From assembly GCF_001632365.1 (NCBI RefSeq), contig NW_024468515.1, positions 420,046 to 484,045 on the forward strand: a DNA stretch of 64,000 bases, written 5' to 3'. The notes beneath the pieces are model-generated. The model was not told the DNA's origin. It was given only the letters and a program-made list of their open reading frames with translations, and made no database searches. The stretch is from Laetiporus sulphureus 93-53. Taxonomy: Eukaryota; Basidiomycota; Agaricomycetes; Polyporales; Laetiporaceae. Shown here one piece after another: positions 45,928 to 57,919 of the stretch; within the stretch, counting starts at the first letter, position 1; every line of letters begins with the position of its first letter. The position numbers were made by a program, and so were the translations under genes.

Positions 45928-46166
45928 GGACAGCAGTGTTTGTGCAGTGTGAAGGGTCAAGCTCATTTACATGAAGGTGAGAGCTATATTTTTCCCATGA
46001 GATATGAGTACTTCTTACAGCATCCGGGAAATGAGAACATTGCTTTCACATGCATTTACTGCATGTTGATGTCATAAAGGCAGGTCATTCAGGAACTCCT
46101 CCTCTCTCATTCTGCTCCTGGTACACCTCTGCTTGCTTTTTTTGCTACCCTTTCATCTCTTCCACC

Positions 46167-48773
46167 ATGTCTGCACCCTCTCAGTCAGTGATCTCAGATG
46201 ATGGTGTCATGTTGGTCCTGCAAGACCTGCTTCAGAATATATTGCAACAGATTCTGCGTGCTCAGATGATTGTTCTGCCATGGGTTCCTCTTATGGATGA
46301 TGACGCCATTAACTTCTGGTGGAGAGAGTTGTTTGAGCTCTACGAATTATTGGTAAGCTTGTACTATATTTTCTGAGTTGAATGAAATGTATTGACTATC
46401 TCCAGGGCCAGTTAGTCTTTGTTAGATATGCACTCGCTCGATATGGGGTTGCCATTGAGGAGCTGTCAGCAGAGTTCATGAGATATATGCAACCATGTGC
46501 ATGAGGGTGGAGATGTTAGTGCAGTCTCACTTTTACCAGTCGGAGGCCATGTACATATTGAATACTCTTGATGACTGCACAATCCTCCCCACCAGGGCTG
46601 CGACCATTTATATTTACAGTTTGCTTCAGAACGCTGGTGTTACTGCACACATCCTTTGTCATGTGTTTTCTGGTCAAGCAGGTGACATCCTCGTTGAACT
46701 TCTGGATAAGGTAATTGAGGATGAGGCCCATGAGAATGCAGCCCTTGCAAGGCCCACATTACAATCTTCAACGGGTCCATCAGTGGTCACTTCATCATCT
46801 TTAGCATGCCCTGGAGCATTGGTAGCTGCACGATCAGTTCATCACCAGCCATCGTGATCAATTCCAGTTCCCTCCTCCTCAGTTTCCAGGAACCAGGCCA
46901 AATCTTCAGCATCATCTTTGTCAGCCTCTGTGGATTGTGGTGCTGCAGTTGCGTTGTCTGCTGCTGATTCATTGATTGAACACACTGGAGACCATCACAG
47001 TCATATGATGCCTGCACAAAGGCTCTCTGGATTGGGTGACATTGCCACTGATTGTGGGATCGGTCATGATCCGAAAGTGAGTCTGAGTTACCGAATATGT
47101 TCTTAAAATTTGAGCTCTCTTCGTTAGGAGCCATGCATCAGTCGTGATGACCCTGGGGAGGCAGCAAATCTGTCAAAGATGATGAAAAAGCTGAAGATGA
47201 CAGAAAAGCCGTCGCAGGTGAAGGTAGGACTTTATCAGCATGTTATTTGTTTTTTTGTTCACCACGCCACTTTTAGATGGACACTACTGTCACTTACCGT
47301 GAAGAAGAGGATCTCGAATCAGAGATTTTGAAGGGTGGTGAAGAGCAACCAGTGGTATAGTTATTTCATGCTTATGTGTCACTTGTTACTAACTCGTAAT
47401 TATCAGGGGTCCTTTGCATCTTTGGCAGTGGACAATGACACAGTTGTGGGGCCATCATGCAATTGCACAGAAACATCATCTTTTGCTGCAGAGCATGACA
47501 AATGCAGATGTGATATATCAGTTTCACCTATTGACATGCTTTCGATGGCCTCTCCTCTGGCTGGATCACTGCCTCCATCTTCAGCCCCAATCACTACCAA
47601 CCCTGAAGCGGCATCTCATGTAGGGGTTCCATTTTTATGTTTGAAGTGAGATTCTTAAAGTTCTTGATATCACAGGCAGATGACCACGCATATGCCAGCA
47701 TCGAGAACTTGAGCCAGCACTCGAAGCCATGATTCACCGAAGTTTGGTTGGCCGAGCCACCCTGCAATCTCTGTCGAAACCTGCACGTACCTTGTCAGTG
47801 GGATGGGTGTGGGCATTCCTGCCAGCAGTGTCTTTTGAGCAAGGATGCATACCAGTTGGCAAAGCTCAACCCCTTGAAAGATAGTGATACTCGTACATTT
47901 TTATTTATTTCCTATTCTCCAGACTAAATGCAATCAGAGTAGAGTTTTCGCGGTTCATTGGGCTGGATAATGTTATGCACAGTGAACCCATCCTCGTTCA
48001 ATGATCGTTGTATGGGTCACCATCTCAGATGCGAGGTGCGTTGCCAGCTGAGATTAACTCACAGCTCCATCCACCTTTGTTGATCATGTGCTCTGCTGAA
48101 GGAGAGCAAGGTACCATGCTTGAGCCCATCAGCTTAATCTCACAGGGCAGTAATTCCCAATGATGGGTGAAATCTGGACCATCACATCTCTCCACTGCAC
48201 CCTCTGCTCTGCAATCTAGGCTGTCTCATCTCCACTCATTATGTTCTTGTGCAGGGCCCTCAGCTTTGGGCCCTGTGCCATTGTGTTCGATTCCTTATGT
48301 ACTGCTCCCAGCTGTGAGCTCTCGAGAGGTTAAGCATTCATGGGAGTTCACCATCAAGAAATGCTTATCATCGTTGATGACTTCGAATGACCATGACGGA
48401 GAAGATGAGCTCAACATTATTCATACTCCATGGCGAATTCACCAGCTTGTGCAACCACGATGAGTCGAGTCCTCAGCAAATGCGTCAAATGCCAGTGCTC
48501 TGGCAGTAAATGAGCCTAGTGACAAAGAGAATGATGTGACCAAGAAGGACGATGAGGCCATCGTGAGTACGAAGGAGAAGGGCAAGGGCAAGGAAAGGGT
48601 GCACGAGTAGGATGTGGATCAGTGGATTCAAATGAGTTTTGACCTTCTGCACCATATTCACAGCCTGGGGGGGCTTAAAGGCCAGGTTCAACATCTGGCT
48701 AATAATGTTCAATGGCTCTTAAATGTATTTGGAAAAGCAGTAGCTTTCTGTTTGCATCTTTGTATCTATTGAT
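46167..48773 (+). pseudogene. Gene family A, copy 2
   Basis: ATG at 46167. Exon 1 ends with PWVPLMDDDAINFWWRELFE; exon 2 starts near 46406 (LVFVRYALARYGVAIEELSA) and needs a frame change near 46495; next is HILCHVFSGQAGDILVELLD (46650-46710). A Ser/Thr-rich middle (46740-47640) is interrupted by apparent short introns. A Cys-rich block at 47759-47870 has the spacing C-x2-C-x6-C-x4-C-x3-C-x2-C (PPCNLCRNLHVPC, then CGHSCQQC); the first half equals a Zn2Cys6 half-cluster. Then come LNAIRVEFSRFIGL (47930) and a Lys/Glu-rich tail KEKGKGKERV with a helical end GQVQHLANNVQWLLNVF and a stop at 48771. A TAG near 48608 and frame changes indicate decay, but less than in copy 1. Confidence 0.6.
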
Positions 48774-51700
48774 TGAATGTAAATTCGGTTAATGCGTGCT
48801 TAGTTGATTTGAATAAAGCTGGTTTGCGGACGAATCTGAGTCTATGTCTGAGTGAAAAAATCAGTTGTTACAATTCTCATTGGAAGGTGATCATTACGTA
48901 GTAATCGTGTCTCCTCATACGGATAGGTCTGTAGTACACTATTTGATCCATTACCCATCAATGCTTTGTTCACATGTGTCCTCATTTTCATCTGCATCGT
49001 TGATGCCTTCTATGACCTTCTTTCATTGAGGGCATGATTTACTGCTTTCTTTTGATGCTGAGTCATCCATGCCAAGTTGCACCTTACGCTCTCAAAGTTC
49101 AGTTAAAAACTCGGCCACTCTCAGAACCTTGCAGAGGGAATGCTCCAAAGAAATGTGATCGTATCACAGTTCTTTGATCTTTTTGACAAATAATTCATCT
49201 CGTATGAATCCATCGACTTTGCGAAGGGCATTGATCACACTTTCTTTTGCAGGCTTTTTGGTCTCCCTAAGTGGAAGGAGGTCAAGGAGCCGTAAACCTT
49301 TGAGTGCACCAGAATTCAAATTCACAACAGAATCTGCAACCTTTTCCATGATAGGTGACTCCATGATCCTGGCATATATCATATTCGTGCACGTGGGTAT
49401 TGTGCAAGAGGTCCAAAATTTTGAATTGACTTTGAAGTGGTATCCGTGGGTGTCAGCTTATCTCCTTCTTTTGTAGCTCTTCTCAACCATTTCAGCATAT
49501 CTGAAAATGCAATAGGTCCGTCATGCAGCATGTGCTTGAGATCGCAAGTATTCACGAATTTACACATGGCATCCACATTCTCAACAACTTGACCTTTCTG
49601 AAATTGATTGCTGATGGCTCGTCAGTTGCAGAAGAGGTCGAGGTCATCAATCTCATCTGGGAAATGTTTCTTCACCGACATCAGATATTCTTTCCAATCC
49701 TCGAGTGACATGAAGATCGCTCTTCGATTTGCTGGTGAAAATCTGGGTGGGTATAAGCAGGGGAGCTGAAGATGATGTGTCCATAGACCAGTGTGCTGAA
49801 AAGGTAATACAGTTGATATCATCTGATGTCGTTTAGTGCAAGTCCACCCAGCACATTGTATGCTTTGCGAAAGCTACTGAACTCGTGAAATGGCATATAG
49901 TGATCAGCTCTCACTTTCATCACCTTTTGTAAGGTCGAGGGTCAGTTTTCTTTCAGTTTTTGAATGAGCTAAACTGCCTCTCTGATCAGAGTCAGGATGA
50001 TATTCTTGCATTAGTCTTCTGAAAGGTCGTGCACATCTGCTGTTCTATTTGCTGAGCAATTTTCTGCAGTGGCCATCATGTCAGCTTCAGGGAGAATGGA
50101 TGATATAATGATTTGCGCTGGGTGTCTGGATGGTTTAGACAGTTCTTGTGCACGTGGATCGGTCTCAGCCTGAAAATCAATGCATTTTTGGTGCAGCTGT
50201 TTCAGGGAGTATGAGTCAAGGCCATCATGAAGCCGAAGAGAACTGCGATCCAAAGCGTCAATAAAGTCGCTCATCATTCCAGGACACAGGTCACGTGAGC
50301 TATTTCAAATGTAGTCATTCAGTAACCAGAGAGGTGTTTTTTCATACATCTCTCAAGTTGAAGGCAACAGCAGAGCACCAGAACTGAGGTGCCTGAGGAG
50401 AATATCGATGAACTCCGTGTGGAGATTTACTGTAATGTGATTCATCACATCCATCCAACATAGAATGATATCTGTAATGATCTGTGAGATTTTCATGTTG
50501 CTTCAGATGTCAGATAGCTGAGAGTTTTCTTCGAGCAAAATTAATATTGGTGACTTGGAGTGAGGAATGGAAAAAAACTGTTGGAGTCTACCATGAAATT
50601 TGCTCTCATAAGAAGTTTGGTCTTCACCATCCAGATTAGATGTTCGAGCCAATTCGCTTGCTTTCAAGCTGAGATCAGTTCAGTCAGTTCATGGTAACAT
50701 TTACTGAGGAGTTGCTGTGTCTTTTGATGGCAGAGCTTGATAAAATGAAGAGATCCAAATTACTCTAACAGCATGATTCGCTAACACGCCATTGCATGCA
50801 AAACACGCAGAAGGTCAGTGTGGGCATGCAGATTCTCGTTTGTCTCCCAGTACTGTGTGGCCTTGGTAAAGGAGAAAGATTTCTTCATGTTTCAGATCTT
50901 TACAGTGTCGAGGGAAGCTAAAACATCTTTGATGGTAGACGACATCTCTTCCTTGATGGTGGTCAGTGCCTGGTCAAATTGCACTTGTTTTTCAATGCAT
51001 TTCATGATAGTGAGAGAGTCCAGATAGAGTTTGCCTGGACAGTGAGATAGCATGGTTACAGATTGGAGGTGACACCAACAAAGTGTTGCTTACGATATAG
51101 TGACCTTCATGTTTTGATGGGTCGAGATATGCTCGCTCTTCCACGTTCGTTCTTATCACCCTCATTGTCCTCATCCACAAACACAGCTAGAGCATTTTCA
51201 TGCTCATCATCAGGTGTCATATGCATGTTTTGTAGAAAATTAGAGGTCATCACCTGATGGTCCATACGAGTATCTGAAGTTGAGCTGTAGGCTCAGGCAT
51301 TGATGCATTCATTCAAGTCCTTGCTTTGTGATGACATTTCATTGTGGAAAATGTGGTGGTAAGACGGTACGACCTGTGGATGATTTTTGTAATTCACATA
51401 TCGATCATGCACGGTGGTCTCAATGCTTTTGATATGTGTCAGGGTTTCACATGTTCTTCACGCCATCTCCATACAGATCAAACTGTGTATGTTCATCACC
51501 ATCTGCCATCTCATACATTTTGTCATCTCGCTCTTCTTTCTCTGGAGGAAGTGGTGTGGACGCTGCACTAGCAGGCCTGGAGTAGGATAATTGAGAGTGG
51601 GTAAGCTCATCACAGTGGCCACGCCTTGCATATACTCCGAGTTTTGAAATGCCATGGGCATGGTTCACTTTGCACTCCTTGATGGTTGTACTGCTGAGTG

Positions 51701-52884
51701 CGTCTGAAATGCTGCATTGTTTATTTAGAGTGTGAAATGAAAAAAGATCGTGGAGCAACTCTCACACTTTTTCTTCATTGCCTGCTTTGTTCCTTCTGCA
51801 GATCGTCTCAGTCCAACAATCATTTCAGTCCTACAATCATTGTTAACAAATAAACAAAAAAATGAGGATATACCTTTCTTGCTTTGATAAATGGGTTTTA
51901 CAGATAAGCTGGCATATTTTGTTGGCACTGTAGAGATATGATGAGCCATCTTTTCATAAAAATCACTGAGGACACATTGTCAAACATTAGACCTGGACAG
52001 CTGTCAGGACAGTAAGTGTTCTGGGATGTCTTCATCATCGCGAAGTGGGTGTACAGCCAGTCCTGGAGCCAAATCCTAGCTGGGGAGGCCGACGCATTCA
52101 CTTTGATGATTAGCAATGGTGAAGGATTGGATAAATGAATCCAGATTGATGTGAACATTATATTCACAGGAAGCTGCGAAAACATTGTGTGGGCAAGTTG
52201 TAATGTCGCTCAGGCCATCCACGAGACGTGTTTAACAGGATCCATCACGAGCTGTTCATCTTTGGTCAGGTTCGAGTGATTGATCCAGGATCTGATCTGG
52301 GGAATGCCACGTTCATTCAGGGGAAGGTTACAACTGTTAAAGACAATCAAATTAAGGTTTATGATACACGGTGGGACGTGAGGACTTACTTGACACCCGT
52401 AATCTCAGGGGTTATATGTAGCAGCTCGTTGGACTTGGGTAATGTGGTCATAGGCAAAGTCGTCATGGCATGCTTCGATGAGCCTTCGATGATTGCACTA
52501 GATGGGTATCCTATGGTGGTGAATCTGTATGCCCAAGACAGCAGTTCCTCTCCTGCAGAGGCGATGGAAGCTGTTCCACCATGGTCTATGCACCCTGTGA
52601 AGTAGATTACTCGACTAGGGGTGAGAATGAAGTATATGCCTAGACCAGAAAAAAAAAAGAGTCCCTTGTCATATCCTGACAGCAAATCTGAGCCACATGT
52701 CATGCAGGACATTTCTATGATGCTGTCAAAGTTGGCGCAGTGTTTTTTGCCAAAAACTCCCATCGACTTGTCGAGTTCATTTGCTGAATGTCACTGTTAA
52801 ATGGGATACTGATAACGTCATCAGAGCTGTCACTTATCACTATTGTCAGCTTGAGCAGGAGCGAGGTTCAATTGCCATGATGTG

Positions 52885-54663
52885 AGGTGGCCAGCATGGC
52901 TGCCCTCACTATAATTGTGCTCTCTAACATTTGACAGCAAGCTCAGAGCAGAACAGGCACATTGCGTTCGGGGTGGAACAGGTACATCGAGTCTGTGCTA
53001 CAGATCATCTACATGGACAGGGCCCTCTAAACCTCAGGACGTGACCTCAGAACTGACCATCACCTCCAGGAAAGTCCTCCAGGTGCAGCGTACAGTCTGA
53101 ATCATCACCAGCTGCTACAGGCATAGAGGTGTATGGCACTGCTGAAGGCTGGCCATGTTGGAGTGAAGGGGAGGTGGAAGCTTCAGAGGAGGGAACATTG
53201 GGGCACATCAATCTCCACCTGAGTGTGTCAAGCAAGTGTTGCTGCAATCGAGGGTCCGAGAAAAGATCCTCAACCATTGTGGCTGACCTCGAACCATGAT
53301 CGTGTGACAAAGGAAAGGTGGTGAGGGCACGGAGATCACAGATCCACTTAAAGGAGTCAGTTGGTGGCACCTGCATTCCGGTCCAGGTGAGCTCAGTGCA
53401 GGCAGTGTCAGTGAGCTTCTGAGGCTATGGGTCAATCCAAATGGAGGAGAAAAAGGAAAACATAGGACACGTACCAGGAGAAATTGGACTCAGTGGTGCC
53501 ATTCATTCCACTCAACAACAGCGAGATGCAAATCAGACAAAACGTGTATGCGTTACACGAACAGAGCCTCAAGCAGCAGAAGGTATCGATGTACATATGT
53601 GCAGGGTGTAGATGAATCGCTGTTCACCAGGGATGCCATCTGGTGTGTGAGACATGGCAAGATGAGAATAGGGTGGAGAGTGGCAACGGCTGGGAGGGGC
53701 ACGAGAAGAGGTGGACGGGTTGAGATGTGGACGTGTTCAAGGATTGCAGCTGTGGACCAGATGAGGTACCGAGGGGAGACCACATCTGAGACAATGTCAG
53801 AAAACCTCAGCATATGAGCATGGGCCAAGAAACAGGTGAAACTGTTGGGGCAGCATGGGCGAGGTGTTTGAAGAACAGACAGGGCACCTTTGGATCAGGG
53901 ACAAGGGAACTTCTGCGGTACGAGATGACTGCTGGCATGGGCCCTCAAGGAATGCAGTGAGCGGAGTGTGACACAGGCAAATAGAAGACAAGGAATTCAG
54001 AACGAGATGTGATGGGGTGGTCCACAGCAGCAGACCCTTCAAGGGATTCAGAATAAGATGAGTGAGGTGAGGGAACGAGTTACAGGACCAAGCAGGGTCC
54101 GATGTGCGATTGAGTCTCAGGCAAACATGCCCTGAGGGCGTAGTATAAAAGGGTGGTGTAGTTAGATAGTTGGAAGGAGCTCTCAGATGGTGTATGTATC
54201 TAGGAGCTAGAGTATGTGAAGGGGCTTGCACAGCAGTGCACAGAGACAGTGGTCTCCCTCTCCTCCACCACCTACTGCTTCTACTTCATGATCTAATCAG
54301 AATCTTTGCTCTCACTGTTGAACGCGGTTGACTGACCACCAGAACATCACCACTGAGACGGTATGCCTGCCTCTCGAGACTCCTGTACTCCATCCGGAAG
54401 TCATTAGACTCATCCCTGAACCATTCTATCATGCATATCTCGCATATATCGCCCCAGCCCGTACACTCTACATGGCTGGTGGTCTGTTGGCTGCTGTGTT
54501 GATTCACTTCTTCACCATATTTTACATTTGGCTCTTGCATCACCTTTAGATGCAGACCTTCCCCACACTGTTCCCCCTTCACCCCACTTGGTTGTTTGCT
54601 GTCCTTTCACAGCTAGCTGAGTACTCGCAATTACAACGATGTAAAGAATACATTATCTGGACA
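52885..54663 (+). mobile_element. Insertion of about 1.8 kb in gene B copy 2, unknown type
   Basis: Copy 1 of gene B has no equivalent of this segment: the sequence around CACACATCAGATG (23070) runs straight into CATCATGGCAGTTGAA (23105). In copy 2 the matching edges are at about 54664 and 52884. Both edges show a similar TTTACATCGTTGTAATTG / ACATCATGGCAATTG sequence, perhaps a target duplication. Inside, GTATAAAAGGGTGG at 54141-54154 is a good TATA box, followed within 150 bp by CTCTCCTCCACCACC, as in LTR promoters. Open stretches such as minus 54231-53797 show no recognised domain. It could be a solo LTR, a non-autonomous element or filler DNA. Confidence 0.5.
54141..54154 (+). promoter_or_regulatory. 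TATA-box-like core promoter
   Basis: GTATAAAAGGGTGG inside the inserted segment. Nothing clearly coding follows, so its relevance is as a hint of LTR origin. Confidence 0.4.
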
Positions 54664-55823
54664 TCCAATGTGTGGAGTGTTGATCACGTTAGCATAATTT
54701 TGCAGATTCTTGACCATCTATGGAGGCTCCTCCTTCAGAAACTGGTCTGTCACATATGCAGATACAGTCTGTGATTGCACGTTAACTATATACCTGCGGT
54801 GTTGCATAGATTAGAATGAGCACCTTCAAGAAACCCTCTTGCATCTGGAGGTGTGGATCGTCGATATTTCCATCATAAATCTTGTCATTTGCCATGGACT
54901 CATTTGCCAGATGAGGCTTTTTAACCAACAATCTGAACAGATAGCATCATGTACCACTAACGAACAGTTTTGCTCGACTGTCTTGTTCGAACGCTGTGAC
55001 ATCTCTTGTGTGAAATTCACAAGGACCTAAGATCTGCATTCTTCGCTTTTCGAATGCGACACAGAGCGTAGCACTTTGCAAAGTACTACCACATCATCTG
55101 AGCATCATGTGCAGATGTGGTAACCTTCGTACGTACTCAGATGGCATGAACACGATAACAGCATCATCCAGAGGGTTCCTCTCTCCATCCTGATCCCTAT
55201 TCATGATTCATGTGTCAGGTCCTATCTCAAAGTAACCTGGACTGCATTTAATATCATTGAATGACTTCTGCAAACATTTGCCAGTGCACCTGGATACCTC
55301 CTATCCATATCATCCAGCTTTCCTAGAGGTATTCCTAAGTCCTTCACTCTTTTCAATTTCATCTTTTTTCCTGCATCTGTCCCATCCACCAGTATGATGA
55401 TCGTCTTTCCACACAGAACACTGGTAGGATGAAGTGGATGATGACCTTCATATTCATAAAGTCTGGGAAGGTACTCATCTCGGCTCTGAATATTGAGCAG
55501 CACAAGCAACCGATGAGCTGGCAAAAGTTCCATGGTTAAAGTGAGTGTATAGTGGGTGGGATGGTGAAGACATTCACTGCATGTGGCGATCAGACATGAG
55601 CGTTGGCGGCTGGGGGTGTCGACTGCATCATCACTTTTGTTTGGATTCACACAATAACATTCTGAAAATAATTCAAATGTATATTCAATCAAGATAGGTT
55701 GAAACTAGTATAAGATCAGCGGATTTGCCATCCGTTTACCACATTTTCTGACCATCCACGTCAAAGCATGACCATCCACATGAAAGATGGGTGGTGGCAC
55801 ATTTCTTGCTATTCAAATAGCAG

Positions 55824-55895
55824 CAAATCATGATGTCTGTTGTTCGTGCATCTAGCCAGTTGCATGAATGGTAAATGTCATCGTTTAGAATTATT
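55824..55895. repeat. Dispersed palindrome P3
   Basis: Degenerate copy: ATGATGTCTGTTGTTCGTGC, centre ATCTAGCCAGTTGCAT, right arm GTCATCGTTTAGAATTATT. It lies about 130-200 bp upstream of gene B copy 2, the same relative place as P2 for copy 1. The flanking sequence is also homologous between P2 and P3. Confidence 0.7.
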
Positions 55896-55972
55896 TTATC
55901 TTTTCCTGCCCTCTGCGCAAGGTGGATAATGGATGGAGAGGCTGTGGTGCATTTCTTGATGATCAAACAACA

Positions 55973-56038
55973 TCAAACCATGACATTTGCTGTTGACGCA
56001 ACTAGCTAGTTGCACGAACTGCAAACGTCATAGTTTGG
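55973..56038. repeat. Dispersed palindrome P4
   Basis: Well preserved: centre GCAACTAGCTAGTTGC (16-bp perfect palindrome), arms AACCATGACATTTGCTG and GCAAACGTCATAGTTTGG. About 150 bp outside P3. Confidence 0.85.
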
Positions 56039-56109
56039 GATTATTTGCAGCTTTTGTGGATGGTGGCTGACAGGGATGACGGGAGGGGGAACATCACAGC
56101 ATTCACCGA

Positions 56110-57000
56110 TGATGCGTTTGTGCCATGCATCATGGGCTCCTGATCTTTCAGCTAAGCTGGCCATTAGCGAAAAATTTGAAGCCGTGCTTCAGCTCACCTG
56201 CTTCCTCACTGTTCTTATTGTGCCATCTTGATCATTATACTGCTGCCTCACATCACATGGTGTTGTCTTCCCAGATAAAATCATTTTCTCTGTCGATGGA
56301 TGTCACCAATGCTGTTGACAAGGTTTCTCAAAGCGAAAGCTGATGGTGAGTAATGGATTGTCGTCAGGGATTCGACGTGGTGTTTGTTTCGTAGCACTTA
56401 GTGGAGAGTCATATGAAGAGGAAGTGTCGCTCTGTCTTCAGGACTATGGCTTGTGTGAGGATGCAGCTTATCTGCCACTTCATGGTCATGTTTGAGGTAG
56501 TAATATTTGTTCATTCATTTCTGCACTAATCATTACTTTCTATTAGAGGTGCCCTGTTGGCCATGTTCGCTACCTCTTGTTGAACATCTCACATATATGT
56601 GCTATGGTAGTTACTCTAAGAATTGATGCTCTATGGCTGCTGTATCTGCTCACATGCAAGTTTTACCAAACTGAGTGACTACAATGAGGTTGATGCCTTC
56701 AGCTCATGTCAACGATTGCTCTTGAAGATTTTCCTTAGATTTTTCTTAGAAGAAGTTCCTTTCAATGCACAAGTCCTCCTCGAAGAGGATGATGAGGACT
56801 CATCGTACACACCAGCTCTGATCTCTCCACTGAATGCTTGTCTGAGTAGCAGAAGGCATTTGAAGTTCTCAAGTTTATGAGGTCCTCCTCATACTTTTCA
56901 TTACAGAACTTCTTGGAGATGATGTTCATATCCAAGTCTAGAGAAATACAGAATTACTCCAAGATCTTTATGGCTGATGGTGGAGCATGGAGCTTCATGC
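56110..57000 (+). pseudogene. Gene family C, copy 2
   Basis: At 56440-56620 the sequence reads GTGAGGATGCAGCTTATC, TTTGAGGTAGTAATATTTG (exon end and intron start), TTGTTCATTCATTTCTGCAC, AGGTGCCCTGTTGGCCATGT and TTGTTGAACATCTCACATAT. These match gene C copy 1 in opposite orientation, with an intron shorter by about 50 bp. Upstream 56125-56343 and downstream 56623-56880 are open but unrecognised. Unknown function. Confidence 0.45.
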
Positions 57001-57720
57001 AGATCTTGTGAGACTTTGACGGGATGCAAGCATGTGATCTGAATGAATGGGTGCTCGAGCATGCTGCACAGATATGTGCATGAGGGTTAGAAGCTAGTGC
57101 ATTTATTGCCAGAAATATGATGGCATGAGAGAGTGCACAAGCATGATGTGACAAGCACCCATCGTAAGATGCATAAGGTCCTTTAAGGTGGATGATTGTG
57201 TCCCAGACCCTCACAGACAGGTTTTCTTTAATGTTCATGATGGGATGGTTCGAGACTAGACCTCAATACCAGACACACAAAATGTTAAGCATAGCAGAAG
57301 CTCGATGACATCATATAATATTTACAATGTTTAACAATTGTCTTTTAGCACTATATAAGAACAGTCACAGAGATCTTAACTGATCCCAAGACAGCTCACC
57401 TCTATCATATTAAAAATGCTTATACTGCATTATAAGAGAAAGATAAACTCCATTTCATTTACAATCTCAAAGATTAATCAGAGAAAACTCTCATTTCAAA
57501 TTCACATTAATTTTCTGAGATGGCAAGTGAGTGATTATAAAGAAGTTTAACTAATTGCCAATTATTGAGGGACTTTGAGGAATTCATGTTCTATTACTGA
57601 CTTTGAAGAAAGAGTCATTGATGTCCTTATAGACTTCTTCAATGATTATTTATAGCAGCTTCACCTTCAAAATAAAAAGCATCTTTACAGTGACTTTTCA
57701 ACTCTCTTTGTAGGTATATT
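57001..57720. other. Unassigned DNA
   Basis: No gene or repeat recognised. A 94-codon open stretch on the minus strand (57238-56954) is Ala/His-rich and has no family pattern. Confidence 0.4.
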
Positions 57721-57724
57721 ACTT

Positions 57725-57850
57725 GGGTAAGAGGGCCATTTCTGGCAGGAACGATTCCTGAGGTCCTGAAATTTACTGATACTTTTATAAGTTTGTTGTG
57801 ATATTTGTTGAAGCTACATGCAGCTGCTGTTGAAGAGAAGAATAATGATG
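57725..57850 (+). repeat. Helitron-type terminal motif (terminus 4)
   Basis: GGGTAAGAGGGCCATTTCTG followed by GCAGGAACGATTCCTGAGG (hairpin CAGGAA-cga-TTCCTG) and TCCTGA. This is the clearest copy, and similarity to the window start continues weakly to about 57850 (ATGCAGCTG...GTTGAAG). No peptidase sequence follows. AT-rich tandem repeats begin 70 bp later. Confidence 0.7.
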
Positions 57851-57919
57851 TTCAGATGGACATGCTTGTTACCTCTAGGCCAATAACAGATTCATGTTGA
57901 TCACGAACTCAGAATGCAG

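Larger units (their letters stand above)
49000..55692 (-). pseudogene. Gene family B, copy 2 (inverted; contains a 1.8-kb insertion)
   Basis: Minus-strand counterpart of 22.1-27.0 kb with the same block order: TIIILVDGTDAGKKMKLK and IPLGKLDDMDRRYPGAL (55420-55280); NRDQDGERNPLDDAVIVF (about 55200-55145); IYDGNIDDPHLQMQEGF (about 54890-54835); FFSGLGIYFILTPSRVIYF and CIDHGGTASI (52655-52560), with a YRFTTIGYP Arg; PARIWLQDWLYTHFAMMKTS (about 52070); helical SFTKATQYWETNENL (about 50850); SDFIDALDRSSLR (about 50270); and GALKGLRLLDLLPLRETKKP (about 49320-49250). Between 54.66 and 52.88 kb it carries DNA absent from copy 1. Stops and frame changes break it. The His/Arg spacing (codons 52581-52583 and 52524-52526) is compatible with a 2OG-Fe(II) dioxygenase distal motif, but this is weak evidence. 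Confidence 0.6.

Noticed and set aside
53553..54231. Long minus-strand frames inside the 1.8-kb insertion
   Set aside because: Pro/Ser/His/Leu-rich with no domain pattern, and opposite a TATA-containing strand; not convincing as coding.
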